This document shows positions 1 to 11,733 of a stretch of DNA of 64,000 bases, in pieces (position 1 is the first letter of the stretch; the number at the start of each line of letters is the position of its first letter). The DNA lies in contig CM070873.1 of the NCBI GenBank assembly GCA_036365515.1, forward strand, positions 87,441,948 to 87,505,947. The letters run 5' to 3'. A model generated the notes under the pieces. The model saw only the letters and a program-made list of their open reading frames with translations. It was not told where the DNA came from and made no database searches. Made by a program: the position numbers and the translations under genes. Origin of the DNA: Torymus aiolomorphi. Taxonomy: Eukaryota; Arthropoda; Insecta; Hymenoptera; Torymidae.

Positions 1-2905
1 TATATCAAAACTATTTTATTAATTTGATGTATTTTTAAAATAATTAAGTCATTGGGATCGCTCTTTCACAATATTGACATAGACGTTTGCCTTATTGTAC
101 TTTTATAGTTATTAGTTAGCATTAAAATGAATTTTATAAGGTAAAACAACCGTTACTGGGACACTTACGACCACCTAACTCTTATACATATGATTGAGTT
201 TATACTTCGTTTAATTCATTTCACGAATAAAATAATGTTAAAATGTTATAAAAGTTAAAAACAAAAAAGACATTTAATAGCTAGTCTATTCACCCTTGAG
301 TGGGACACGATTTTTGAGATAAATCCTAAAGTGAAACAAAGAAAAGCCCAATACTGGGACAACCTTATGGGTTCATCGAACTTGATCCTAAAGTGGGACA
401 AACTGCCGATAGTGGGACAATTTAAGGTTCTATTAGATACACTGTGTTCAAAGACCACTTTGAAAACAGTATTATATTTTCTTTTAAATACACAACATTT
501 TAAATCAAAATAGATCATATAATTGAATAAATTAGAACTTAAAAATTATTAAGGAATTTATACTTTTATAATTTAAGTTCATATGTACTAGATTATTATA
601 GTACATTTCGACGCCCGTGCGAAAGGTGATTATTTAGCTCTACTACTCGCTTCGCTCGTGCGAAAAACGTCAAATGAGCTAATAGTACATTTCGATACTA
701 GTGCGAGGATTTGATTTTCCCCTCGTGTGACTGTTTGCACCCGAGCGAAGCGAGGGTGAAAAGGTCACACGAGGAGAAAATCAACTTCTCACACAAGTGT
801 CGAACCGTATTTTTTGACACGACGTGCGAGAAGTGAGATTTTTGCACGCATCGTTTAACGCAGCGTGCGAGAAATCGAACTTCTCGCACGGAGTTTCAAA
901 AAATTCTTACGCACCAGTTTCGAACAGTATTTTATACCACGAGAGCCGAATAATCATATTGAAGTTATCATTTTGAGGTTAGAGTATATATAAATAGTAT
1001 TTATTACTGTTCCGGTATAGGGTGCACTGTTTCCGTTGTCCCAGTAATGGCTATTTTACCTTAAGCCATTTTCTCGTTAATTCAATTGTAACTCATCGAT
1101 TGATGCAAAGAATTTTGTATATTTCAACTATAATTAATTTAAATACAGCTAAAAACTGGAACAAACTAGAAAACGTTTCACAATCGATACTTTAATTTAA
1201 AAAGGAAAAATCGATTAAAAATAAAATACTTCGAATCATAAAAAATCAAGAGAACACTCTTCTGTGTTTTTTAACGTTCTACCACCCAGTCAATGTTTGG
1301 AGTCAAAATATCAAGTCGTTTTTTAAAAAATTTTGAACGAAATTAAATTGCGCTTCGGAAATAGGTTCTATAATTACCAACATATGAATACAAAAAAATT
1401 ATTAACCTCCAAATTTAAATGCAATTGTCAATATTGTCAATTGTCACCTCATAAAATGATTCCTTTATCTTTAGAGAGCCGGTACTTTTCCCTTAAAATT
1501 ATTCATATAAATATCTAAGGTACTCAGTACCAGGACAAACTGAAAATCGAACCCTATAACAGAATACCAATAAAAGACTACAATTTCTAACAAGTTCGAT
1601 GACAATATAAATTCATGAGCATTGTTTATGCTATTAACTATGTAGTCGAGTCGATATTGAATTAATTTAAGTATCCAACTAATCATCATACAGGAGGAAA
1701 AATTTTGAAGTTATTTTTAAATTATACCCCACTTAACGGGCTCCTTTTTTATTATATCCCGATAGCTGGACACATTTAAAGATATATGTCCCAGTATCAG
1801 TTCCGAACTTTGTCCCGAAATTGTCCCAAAATTGTTAAGGTTACAATTTTGAGAGTACACACATTTTTAGGTTAGACAGGCATTCGAGAATATATGAGTA
1901 AGTCAACTACAAACATTTTATTTCGGTTTCACTTTTCCGTCATCATTTTTAAAAAAAAGGATAAGACAAAATATGAAACAGATCATTTAATATACTAGCA
2001 AAATCCAAACGCGCTGCGCGCGTATTATCTTGTTTTTGAGGTTATGAATATAATTTTTTATTATGATTTCATTTTAATTTGTTTAAATGATAGAATAATC
2101 AGATAATTTTTTAAACCAAACAATTAATGTTTTTATTCTATTTTGATTTAATTATTTAGTTTAGAATAGTTTGAGAATAAAATTCAATTTCAAAAATTCA
2201 AATGTAGCGAAAGTAGCGAATCTTCGCGCCTATTCTTTACATATCAATCAAAATCAATCTTTAAATTCTTCACAACATCCGGCCATCATTTTTTTAAGAG
2301 TAGAAAAGAGTTTATCAACCAATCAGATGACACCTCAAGTAAAAAATTTACGTCTGTAACGACCAATCACAGACTACATTTAAACGGACTTATTTCGTCA
2401 TAATTCTTTTAACCCTTTCAGTTACGTAATTCAGTTGTGAAGACACGTTTTTTTTGCATATATTTGGTTATAACAATTATAAACAATTATGGATTGAAAA
2501 AAAACCATATTCGATTTAAAGTTTGTCTTTTACTACCTGAAAATACAAAAAGGATTTTGCATGGAAAAAAAAAAGGTGCCGAAATATCGGCTCCTGTGAC
2601 TGAAAGGGTTAAGAGAGGATATCCCGATTCTGGACACATTTAAAAATGTCCCAGTATCGGTTCCGAACTTTGTCCCGTTATTGCGTCCATATTCAACATC
2701 TATAGCAGCTTTTTGTGTATATCTTTTCACTTATTTTTAATAGAAAAAAGTATAAAAACGAGTTTGTTTTATCAATTAGTAAAGAAAATCCAAAATCAAC
2801 AATTATATCCAAGAGATTTAAGAAATTTCACTTATTGGTTTTAATTAAAAATTTGAATCTGAACTTTTTCCTATGCAGTTTTTGTCCCGGTACTGGGTAC
2901 TTTAG
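1..2905. repeat. Gene-free AT-rich region made of old repeats, left end
   Basis: No coding gene is recognisable here. An imperfect inverted repeat brackets about 138-1063: the left end reads aaggtaaaacaaccgttact and the right end is its near complement. Inside it, 300-440 holds repeated 'tgggaca' phrases, and 596-990 is a cluster of short palindromic modules described separately. A segment at 1755-1825 is repeated at 2618-2683 (the phrase gttccgaactttgtcccg occurs in both). At 1235-1350 there is a diverged half-copy of the foldback found complete at 8616-8996. At 2008-2050 there is a GC-rich phrase shared with the arms of the 13.8-kb palindromic element. Short ORFs here show no protein-like features. 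Confidence 0.5.
596..990. repeat. Cluster of short palindromic modules with GCGAAGC core
   Basis: Three consecutive palindromes are visible. Each has a hairpin tip of the cgagcgaagcgag type (for example about 742-754) and starts with a phrase close to tagtacatttcga. The right edge contains ttataccacgag...attttgaggttagagt, the same edge as in the modules at 3667, 8366 and 51588. They have no coding capacity and look like MITE-like palindromic elements. The superfamily cannot be told from the sequence. Confidence 0.55.
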
Positions 2906-3666
2906 CTTAAGGTGGCTTCAGCGGTCTAGTAGGCCCAAAGCTATGAAAACTTTACACATTTCAATCTGAAAACTGATAAACAGGTTCTTAACATGACGAC
3001 AAAAATTTTTGTTAGCCAATTTCCAATGTTGCAAAAGTAGATTTTGTCCACTGAAAAGAAAATCAATAAGAAATACTAATCTTTTTTGTTTTTCGTCCAA
3101 TTGAATTTGGATGGTGTAATTTTATTCCTTGTTCAACTTCAGAAGGAGGTACCAATATAAAAATTGGAAAGTTTCAAAACTTGCAAAGTTATATCTAATT
3201 GTAGATTTGTGGACAAGTGAATATCATTTTGCAGGTTTTGAAAATTTTCCAATTTTTATATCGGTACCTCCCCCTGAAATTGAACAAGGAATAAAATGAC
3301 ACCTTCCAAATTAAAATTGGATGAAAAACAAAAATGATTAGTATTTCTTATTGATTTTTTTTTTGGTGGACAAAACCTACTTTTACAACATTGGAAATTA
3401 ACAAAAAATTTTTTCGTCATGTAACCCTTTTTAACACACCCCATCGTAAAGTTCGTACTTTATCCCCGCCGAAGCGGGAAAAAAGTGCTACGTTTATTCC
3501 CTACCCCCACTCTAGTTCCCAGCGCCACGCACATGTGCCCTCACCTTCGGCACGAGCACAAACAGTGCGTTGCGCTGGCAACAGTGAGGTTAGAGAATAA
3601 ATATGCAGCACTTTTTTCCTTTTCGACGGGGAGCGAGTACGAATTTTACAATAGTTGTGTTAAAAT

Positions 3667-3852
3667 AGTACATTTCGACACGGGTGGGGAAGTCGATTAT
3701 TTAGCTGATGTGACTTTTTGCACGAGCGAAGCGAGTGCGAAAAAGCCACACCACCTAAATAATCGACTTACGCACTAGTTTCGAACGGTATTTTATACCA
3801 CGAGCGCCGAAAAATCATATCAAAGTTGTGATTTTGAGGTTAGAGTGGTATA
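3667..3852. repeat. Palindromic MITE-like module, family C, copy 1
   Basis: It starts at tagtacatttcgacacgg and ends at gaggttagagtggtata. The interior is a near-perfect palindrome around gcacgagcgaagcgagtgcg. The same 185-bp module recurs at 8366-8562 and 51588-51770. Confidence 0.7.
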
Positions 3853-3992
3853 AAATCGTATATTGCACTCGTGAATAAAGCGGGTTGTGCGAACTTGCGC
3901 GTTTGTCGCGCGAGCGAAGCCAGGGCGACAAACGCGCAGGGAGCACACAGCCCACTTTATTCCCTTGGTGCATAATATACTATTTTCCTATT
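3852..3992. repeat. Palindromic MITE-like module, family A, copy 1
   Basis: Ends read aaaatcgtatattgcactcg on the left and ggtgcataatatactatttt on the right, around a palindrome containing gcgcgagcgaag. Matching copies are at 15600-15735 (opposite orientation) and, diverged, at 48530-48660. Confidence 0.6.
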
Positions 3993-4071
3993 ATATCAGT
4001 TTTCAGATTATAATGTGGTAAGCAAATCATTGTAAAAAATGTTCATACTAGACCTCTGAAGCCATCTTAAG

Positions 4072-4758
4072 GGGATTCATGCGATTTTATAATGGGTTCA
4101 CTATTTAATTTTTATGTCATAAATTATTAAAATATAACAATGTAAGTTCACACAGATATGAAAGGCAAATACTTTCTGAACCGAAAAAGACTATTGTGAT
4201 AAAAAAATTTGTAATCAAACACGTAAATATTGTTCAATAAGTAAAAAAGTTACTTTCGCTATTTGCCAACTTTTTATTTTTCATTCGATTTTAATGTTTA
4301 ACGTCTCATTTTACTCCTTAAACATTTGTCTACAACCCATCCAGACTTATATTATGAAATAATATATACGAAGCAACATGTAACTGTTTACAGTTTAGGC
4401 ACAGTAAACTTCAAGTTTATACTGTATTGTACTGTAAACAATTACATGTGGCTTTGTATATATTATTTCATAATATAAACCTGGATGGGTTGTAGACAAT
4501 TGTTTAAGGAGTAAAATGAGACGTTAAACATTGAAATCTGATGAAAAATAAAAAGTTGGCAAATAGCGAAAGTAACTTTTTTACTCGTTGAACAATATCT
4601 ACGTGTTCGATTAACAATTTTTTATCACAATAGTTTTTTTCGGTTTAGTAAGTATTTGCCTTTCATATCTGAGTGAACTTACATTATTATATTTTAATAA
4701 TTTATAACATCAAAATTAAATAGTGAACCCATTTTCAAATCGCATGAACCCCCTTAAG
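4072..4758. mobile_element. Foldback element, about 690 bp
   Basis: Two arms of about 330 bp are complementary along their whole length, from cttaaggggattcatgcgat (4072) to atcgcatgaacccccttaag (4758). The centre is near 4410-4440. It abuts the previous foldback directly, and the two share the phrase cttaag. No ORF is present. Confidence 0.75.
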
Positions 4759-5590
4759 AGATCCGGTAGAGTTTTCAAGTAACTTGCTGTTCCCTAAAAG
4801 GGTTCCCTCTAAAGGTTTAAGAATGAAAAGTAATCCTTCAAAATTAAAATTGGACAAAAAAATTTGCTATCTTTTGTTAAATGGTTTCCCAGATACTATT
4901 CGATACATAAAATAGCATTTACAACACGTGCGGACGGTGATTGCTCAGCGAAAGAGGCTGCACTAAACTAGAAAAAAAAATGTTAAAAAACAAATTGTGA
5001 TATTAGTCTCAGATAAAAATGATAAGATTTTTTGGATTATCTTTCGATTTTTTTAATAGGCTCATTATTATTCTTGATCATTTATCGATAGACCATCTGC
5101 GAAAAAGTAGAATATTAAAAGGAAAGATTTTCAAGTCAGAACGTTACATAATATAATTACTTTTTTAGCACACCCTGGCGTAAAGTAAGGTAAAGTGCCC
5201 TATTATGAGGCAACGTCCTATATTATGGAACAGCAAAGAAAAAATTAAATTTTGGATGTAATTATATTGCGATACTACCATAAAAAAATTATATTCATAA
5301 GCATGAGTTCTAAATGCAAAAATACATACATTTGTATGATATTTTGAACCGTTTAAGATTAAAGAAAAAATAATAAAGCATTTTCACATTGAGGTTACGA
5401 AGAAAGTATCCGTTATTTGAATTCTATGACTTGAAAATCAACTGAATTCTGTTTTCTAGCTTATTTGAAAGCTTAAGAGTTGTAGATTATAAATACATGA
5501 GAATTTTTCTCAATTTGAATATAATTTAATAAATCATTTAACTGTTTCACAATACATACATTATAGTTGTTCAGAAGTCCGTATTTATCG
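4759..5590. other. Intergenic, no gene seen
   Basis: AT-rich sequence with no recognisable coding signal. About 4800-4870 resembles a fragment of the hairpin family of 2990-3430, and 5165-5190 resembles the edge of the palindromic module at 3428-3665. Confidence 0.5.
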
Positions 5591-5594
5591 TACA

Positions 5595-6722
5595 ATGATT
5601 GACGTGTTTCATCAATACGGCCTACCTTGTCCCGATTTATGGAACACTCTTTTCCTCACTATTTATTAAAAAAAAAAAAAACTTATTTGAAACTTTTTAT
5701 GCTAATAATGGAGCGATCTTCGTTCCTCAACTCGATTTTAATCAATCAAACCTAGAAAACGAATATAAGCCTTAAGGCCATGTGGAGTCCAAAATCAATC
5801 CAATTTCATTATTTAATAAATTAACTTTCAAACATTCATTTAGAAAAACACACGTCCTACCTTTATGTAAATACTATACTCAGAATTTTTTAGCAATTCT
5901 ATTAGTACTATCATGAGATATACTCGTTGAAAAATTGGATTAAAATGTTTTTATAATTAAAAAATTACTAAACAGTTTTTTGGAAAAACGCAATTTTCTA
6001 CGCCCTCCGTATATTTAATACTATACAAAGAATTTTTATTAAGCCATTCCATTAATTATTTTGATAAAGTATACTCGTTGGAAGATGATGTCGGTATCCC
6101 ACATCGCCTTAATTAAAAATCATAAGACAACATGAAAAGACTGACATGATTAATTTTGATCCCATCGTGTAGCATATCCCAAATCCAGTTGTTCGATAAC
6201 AGATTTATGGGCTGAATGACTTCACCGCAGGAAATATTTAGACTCAATGGACCATATAACTTTATATTTGACATGATTCTTTGGATTTATATTATGGTAA
6301 AAACGTTCTTTTCCTTTCATTTTAGAATAATTATTTTTTTAAATCATTTGTATTTTTTTTTTTTTAATCTTTTTTAAAAGTCCAATTTATATAACCATTA
6401 TAAATCTGAAGAATCATGTCAAATATGAAGTTGTGTCCATCGAGTGTACATATTTCCTACGGTGAATAGCCCATAAATCATTTATCGAACTGGGACCAAA
6501 ATATATGTTTATATGTTTATATTTGTTTTCTAGGCTTGATTGGTTCAAGAAAAGCTGAGGAACAGAGATTGCACCATTATTAAGCATAAAAAGTTTAAAA
6601 CATTTTTTTCTATAAATAATGTGGAAGAGTGTTTCATAATTGGGATAAAACTGATGGAACACCGGAACATTCGTTTCAACGCTGTACCATAAATACGGCT
6701 GTGTTGACGATTCTCTTTCCAT
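5595..6722. mobile_element. Foldback element with duplicated ORF remnant
   Basis: Plus-strand segments at 5600-5790 and 6170-6310 are the inverted, diverged counterpart of 6410-6722. The minus-strand copy is open for 102 codons (6414-6722). The plus-strand copy is interrupted by unrelated sequence at about 5790-6170 and by stops. I do not recognise the protein. The inverted duplication suggests a remnant of a transposable-element gene. Confidence 0.4.
6414..6722 (-). pseudogene. Unrecognised ORF remnant, 102 codons
   Basis: This open frame has a protein-like composition (aromatic and polar residues, no low complexity). A diverged, broken copy lies in inverted orientation at 5600-6310. No family motif is recognised. 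It has no clear start context, promoter or splice signals, so a decayed transposable-element fragment is the best description. Confidence 0.3.
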
Positions 6723-7190
6723 TCTTAATTATGATTTTAGCCTAATTTTACCTTTAAACAATTTTAATTGCTTTAGTAGTAGAAGTAAATATAATAAACT
6801 AATACAAAAGAGTTAATCTAATACAAAAAAGTAAAACTTAGTAAACATTGGAAAAAATAAGGTTTATACCACTCTAACCTAAAAATCGCGTTTAGAGTAT
6901 TTTTACTATATTAGATGATATATCTCTTTCCAGAAAGATTTATTTTGCTATACCAAACTTACTTAATTCAATTACATTCTTGTATGTGTAAATGAACGGC
7001 TAATAAGAATAATTCTTACGTTTTTAATTTCCACATATACGTTGTTAATAAACTTAGAATTTTGAAACCAGATAATTTCTTATTGAGATGGCATCACCAC
7101 GAAAATTCGTCATATTAATAACATTTGTTTACAATCGTTTGTTCAAATGTTATACCGTAAAAAACTATATCACATAATAATATGGTTCTT
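6723..7190. other. Intergenic, no gene seen
   Basis: AT-rich stretch between two foldback elements. No coding, RNA or repeat structure stands out. Confidence 0.4.
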
Positions 7191-7735
7191 AAAGTACCAA
7201 CAAAATTTTTTACGTAGCAACACGTGCTCTGAACTGGCCAACTCTTTATCTCCCTAGTTGCGTAATATACTATTTTCAACGAAATTTCAACATGGCAAAA
7301 GTAGATATCGATAATTAAAAAAAGTTCACCATCAATATAAATCTTTTTTATCTTTGATCTGATTCAAAATTAGAAGGGCTCATTTTGTTCCTTATGCAAG
7401 TTCATAGGGTGTCAACAGTATAAAAATTGAAAAAATTTCAAAACCTGCAAAGATACATCCACTTGTTTATAGGTTTGCGTATTTATGCGCTTTATAAACA
7501 AATAGTCGTATCTTTGCAGGTTTTCAAATTTTTCCAATTTTTATACAGTTGACTCCCTACGAAATTGCACAAGGAACAAAATGACTTCCAATTTTGAATC
7601 GGACCAGAGATAAAAAAGAGTTATATTGTTTGTTGAACTTTTTTTAATTAGCAAAATCTACTTCTTCAATGTTGAAATTTCGTTAAAAAAATTTATTTTG
7701 TTTTTTACTTTATGAACCATACTTTTATGTACCAT
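7190..7735. mobile_element. Foldback element related to the 2990-3430 hairpin
   Basis: The arms at 7284-7470 and 7500-7690 are complementary, centred near 7480. Interior phrases such as gcaaaagtagat and tataaaaattg...aaaacctgcaaag match the hairpin at 2990-3430. These are therefore two copies of one foldback family. A short insertion-like segment lies at about 7205-7280. Confidence 0.6.
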
Positions 7736-8159
7736 TTTTAAAATTATAATATGTGAAGAAACGATTGTAAATAAACTTTATTTATGTGACCAATTCTCGC
7801 GGTGAAGCCTCGACGTTCTCCGGCTCAACTTCATCAATATCGCAAAAATTTGGATATAAAAATATTATTTATGATAGAAACTTTCCATGAGACTCTATAC
7901 ACTACTCTCAAAGTAATAAAAAATGATACGTGTAAGAAAAAAAGGATTCAATACGATATTTGAAATAAATACCACTTACACGGTGTAACTATATTGGATG
8001 TACAAATAATATGGTAGTTTTCTTTGTCGCTATGTCTCTGAAATTAATACTGCTTGCCATATTGAAAATTATACTATATTATTCCTCTTGATTCTAGTTT
8101 TATGCTTTATGGTTGAAAAAAAACCACAAAGAAAACTTTTTTTACAGTAAATCAAAATG

Positions 8160-8562
8160 TATTTTATGACCGTGCGTAAGTGCTACTTTTACGCACACTT
8201 GCTAAAACAAGCATGCTCAAAAATGTCACTTAACGCACGAGGTGTCATAAAATAATGATACTTGTGCGATAAATATGATTCTGGCTCGAGTTTGAGTTTG
8301 TCGCCTAAGCGAAGCGTCGGGCGACAAACACACTCGAGCTAAAATCATGTTTATCACAAGTGTATCGAAATAGTACATTTCGACACGGGTGAGGAAGTCG
8401 ATTATTTAGCTGGTGGGACTTTTTGCACGAGCGAAGCGAGTGCGAAAAAGTCACACCACCTAAATAATCGACTTATGCACTAGTTTCGAACGGTATTTTA
8501 TACCACGGGCGCCGAAAAATCATATCAAAGTTGTGATTTTGAGGTTAGAGTGGTATAAAGTA
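8160..8562. repeat. Chain of three palindromic modules (includes family C, copy 2)
   Basis: Palindromes lie back to back at about 8167-8255, 8262-8364 and 8366-8562. The last is a close copy of the module at 3667-3852, with the cgagcgaagcgag tip. Its ends here read aaatagtac and gtactattt, which is the clearest view of the short terminal inverted repeat. Confidence 0.65.
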
Positions 8563-8615
8563 CTATTTCAAAAGAACTTAGATAGGGATTCCATGTTAAC
8601 GCTGGAACTTTTAAG

Positions 8616-8996
8616 GGGATGCCTTACTCGTACTATTACCGACCGAGCAATTCACACAGTTTCAAGCTGATTAAAAATAAAATACGTCGAATCACAAAAA
8701 ATCAAGAGAACACTCTTCTGTGTTTTTTAACGTTCTATCATCCAGTCAAAGTTTGGAGTCGAAATATCAAGCCGTTTTTTCAAAAACTTTGAACGAAATT
8801 AAATTTCGTTTGTTCAAAGTTTTTGCAGAAATGACTTGATATTTCGACTCCAAACTTTGACTGAATGATAGAACGTTAAAAAACACAGAAGAGTGTTCTC
8901 TTGATTTTTTGTGATTCGACGTATTTTATTTTTAATCAGCTTGAAACTGTGTGAATTGCTCGGTCGGTAATGGTAGGACTATGGCACCCCGTTAAG
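8616..8996. mobile_element. Foldback element, about 380 bp
   Basis: The arms pair from about aaggggatgcc on the left to ggcaccccgtt on the right, centred near 8810. Each arm carries the phrase aatcaagagaacactcttct or its complement. Diverged partial copies occur at about 1235-1350 and 51078-51165, so this is a dispersed family. Confidence 0.7.
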
Positions 8997-9425
8997 GGGA
9001 TACCTTATACCGACAGAGTTCTCTGCCGTACCGACCCCAACGTTTTTAATTAAATATTAATTGTTAAAAGATTTTTCTTTAATTCCAAGAGTCGACGCAC
9101 AAAGGCAAACTTATTACCTAATTCCCGGTCAAATTTCAGATAAATCTGTTGAAAAATAAAGACGAAATTTGAAAAATCGCAAGATGTCATATTTTGAAGT
9201 TAATATAGTAATACGCAACGTTGCGATTTTTCAAATTTCGTCTTTATTTTCCAATAGATTTATCTAAAATTTTACCAGGAATTAGATAATAAGTTTGCCT
9301 TTGTGCGTCGACTCTCAGAATTAAAGGAAAAGCTTATAACAATTAATATTTAATTAAAAACATTGTGGTCGGTACGGCAGAGAACTCTGCTGGTACTTCT
9401 GCTAATATTTCTATTTTAAATACCG
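8997..9425. mobile_element. Foldback element, about 400 bp
   Basis: The left arm contains cagagttctctgccgtaccg and the right arm its complement at about 9369-9390. The centre is near 9200. It adjoins the previous foldback through a shared ttaagggga-type edge. No coding capacity. Confidence 0.65.
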
Positions 9426-10184
9426 CTTTGGATGCCGGGCCTTGAAGCATATACTAAAAACAATAAACAAAACAACTTTCTCACCAAGTTCCACAAAAAT
9501 CACAAGAAATGTGATTTTTCGGAGAACGTCCTTAAGTGTCGCGAAACAATGAAAAAACGAATATTGATGCGAATACCACACTAATTACTCTAGCGGTATA
9601 ATGGTATACCTAATTGCACTTTACTAATATTGCTGCATCTTTTGGCTAAATCTCGAAAAAAACGCTTACCCCGAGAAGAATTTTCATTATTGTAATAAAT
9701 ATATTCTGTAAAATTTTAAACACACAAATATTTGAATATGAACTTCTTGAAGCTAAGATTGAAATACTTTAAAATCTATTTAGGAAACTAATATACCGCT
9801 ATTTTATAATTTGGATGTATTTGTTGTAAGACGAAATACAAAATAAAATAATATAATTAAAGAACAATATATTCAAATCGAATTACTACTAATTATTGCA
9901 TAGATGTGTAAAAAAAAAGTTTGAATTTTATGTTTTTTAAATTTTTACTGATTATACTATATCTGTTATAAATTGTTTCAATTATAGGTTTATCGCTTGA
10001 AAATTATTAAATAGATGCGGAGGTGTTTAAATTCGATAATTTCAATCAATTAACATAACATTTTTTTAAAAATTATCAAAAATGTAAAATAGCGTTTTAC
10101 AATAAATCTGGCAAAAAAAAAGTTTTTTGGTGAGTAAGAATTTGAAAACAAAATTAAAAGTAATGTTATTTGAATATCAAATAC
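9426..10184 (-). other. Presumed ENOPH1 intron sequence after exon 2
   Basis: Minus-strand transcription would leave exon 2 at a GT donor (10184-10183) and run into this AT-rich DNA. I looked for the next ENOPH1 exon here and in 1-9425 and saw none. Confidence 0.4.
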
Positions 10185-11733
10185 CTGCTCTTTCAGTTTT
10201 GCAAAATCAGCCTTGAATTCTTCATTATTCCAGTTTTCATCGATGTGTTTCTTCAAGAATTCACGTACGTATTGGAAAAGTGTATCCTGTAAAATAATGA
10301 GATATTCTGTAAAACTTGAAAACACTATTTTTATTTTTGGATGCAACATAATTGGCATATTGAAATGTAAGGAAAAATGCAATTGGCTTTTATTTGAAAA
10401 TTAAAATGCATTAATGATGTCAATGTATTGAAATGCCCTATGCCTTCATATATATTAAAAATATTCTGATAAGTACATAACGATTTAAAAAGCGAAACTG
10501 AATGCAAGTCTTCTTCCGCCTAGAAACAAGAGCCCCATTTTGTACTTTTTCTCTCATTCCTCCTGCGAGCAGTGTCGGCCAACCATGCGAGCTCCACATC
10601 ACTATATAGATTCATACGATCTCATCGCAACGTACCATACGATTCGGTAAGGAATTTTATGGTATGGAAAAGTCATCTATAATATTAACGCAGACGCACG
10701 GAGCCCCCGAGCCTAAGAAATAAAAATTAATCAGATTTTTTTCCTTACACATCCTCTACGAGACCGCGTCGTATCTTGGCAGCTCTTTGTTTGCTTCGTA
10801 GAATGACAAAAAGAATCATTGGAAGAGAGGGAAGGGGGGGAGGGGGGAGGAGTAGGGTAAAATTTAATCGTAGGGCTCACACATAGGGAAAAATGTGCAA
10901 AAATCTCCAACGGAAATGTAACTAGATAGAAAGAGAAAATAGAGAGGGAGAGTAAAGGAAGGAGGGGTGGCTTCTCGCGCGGAAACCGTTAGACACAGAA
11001 ATGGCTCCTCTATCCTTTCCTCCTTCGTGTCCACGAAAATGCATGACGGGAAAAAGACTTCACAGACGAAAAATTGCCATTTTCCACGTTTTTCCTTCTC
11101 TATAAGTACTTGCGCGCGCGTGGGTGTGTGCGTGTGTGCGTATATACATATATATATAAAATTTGTTGTAATTAGTCGCATAAAACGAATATTTTTTAAA
11201 AATGAAAAAAGTATGAATAAATAAATCAAGAGCACGATCGATACAACAAGCGCAAGAAGCAAGCCAGAGAGCTGAAAAGCTGAAACGCTGTTCGTGTATG
11301 GCAGCCGGGATTTTCACCTCCACCGTTGTAAAAAAAAAAATGGCTCAGACTTGGAAAAAAATGGGCTCATAAAATGAGAATAGCCCTATGAGTCGATTCC
11401 TTAATGCTTTTCTAGCGTTGTTCGTGCAATATGACGTTTGGATTAAGTGTACTTCCAGGGATATTTGCGAAAAAGCAGCGAAAATCGGGCGGCGCGTCGT
11501 TGCTCCCTCGACAAGGCGAGGCCGCGAAACCGCCGGCGCCATGCGCGGCTCTTTGTGCCCGCGGGGCCATTTTCCCGTCTCGCAAGTACTACAGCCGTAT
11601 AGATAAGCCAAAATCGTGTAAATACCTCGATGAAATTGTGTGCAGTAATTGTGCCCATGATATCCAGTAGGATCGTCGACTCTTCGCGCGGCAGCTCCTC
11701 GGCCTCGGGGGCGCTGCGTTTTTCACCAGCCAT
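10185..11733 (-). CDS. ENOPH1: Enolase-phosphatase E1-like, first two coding exons
   Basis: The family is a HAD-superfamily enzyme of the methionine salvage pathway that acts on 2,3-diketo-5-methylthiopentyl-1-phosphate in the cytosol. Exon 1 is 11626-11733 (36 codons, MAGEKRSAPE...). Exon 2 is 10185-10286 (34 codons, DTLFQYVREF...LKEQ). Both junctions are GT-AG and in phase 0. The start is the ATG at 11733; a GTG upstream is not a credible start. Residues ILLDIMGTIT align with HAD motif I of the family, usually LLDIEGTTT, and exon 2 matches the helical cap start. Two things are odd: the motif-I glutamate is methionine here, and no later exon (about 190 residues expected) was found downstream. 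It may be a gene extending past the left edge, a diverged paralogue, or a truncated copy. Confidence 0.65.
10287..11625 (-). other. ENOPH1 intron 1
   Basis: It is bounded by a GT donor at 11625 and an AG acceptor at 10287 on the minus strand. It contains a purine-rich G tract (about 10820-10855), an alternating cg/tg stretch near 11112-11145, and no other coding sequence. The ORFs in it are fortuitous. Confidence 0.6.

Larger units (their letters stand above)
2909..4076. mobile_element. Composite foldback element with nested palindromes
   Basis: The outer inverted repeats are at 2909-2975 (ttaaggtggcttcag...) and 3985-4076 (its complement, ...ctgaagccatcttaa). Inside is a hairpin (about 2990-3430, centre near 3210), related in sequence to the hairpin at 7284-7690. 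Three palindromic modules then follow end to end: 3428-3665, 3667-3852 and 3852-3990. No transposase is seen, so it is non-autonomous. Confidence 0.6.

Noticed and set aside
2437..2643. 68-codon ORF near the left end
   Set aside because: AT-rich, no homology, overlaps a repeated non-coding segment and an ORF on the other strand.
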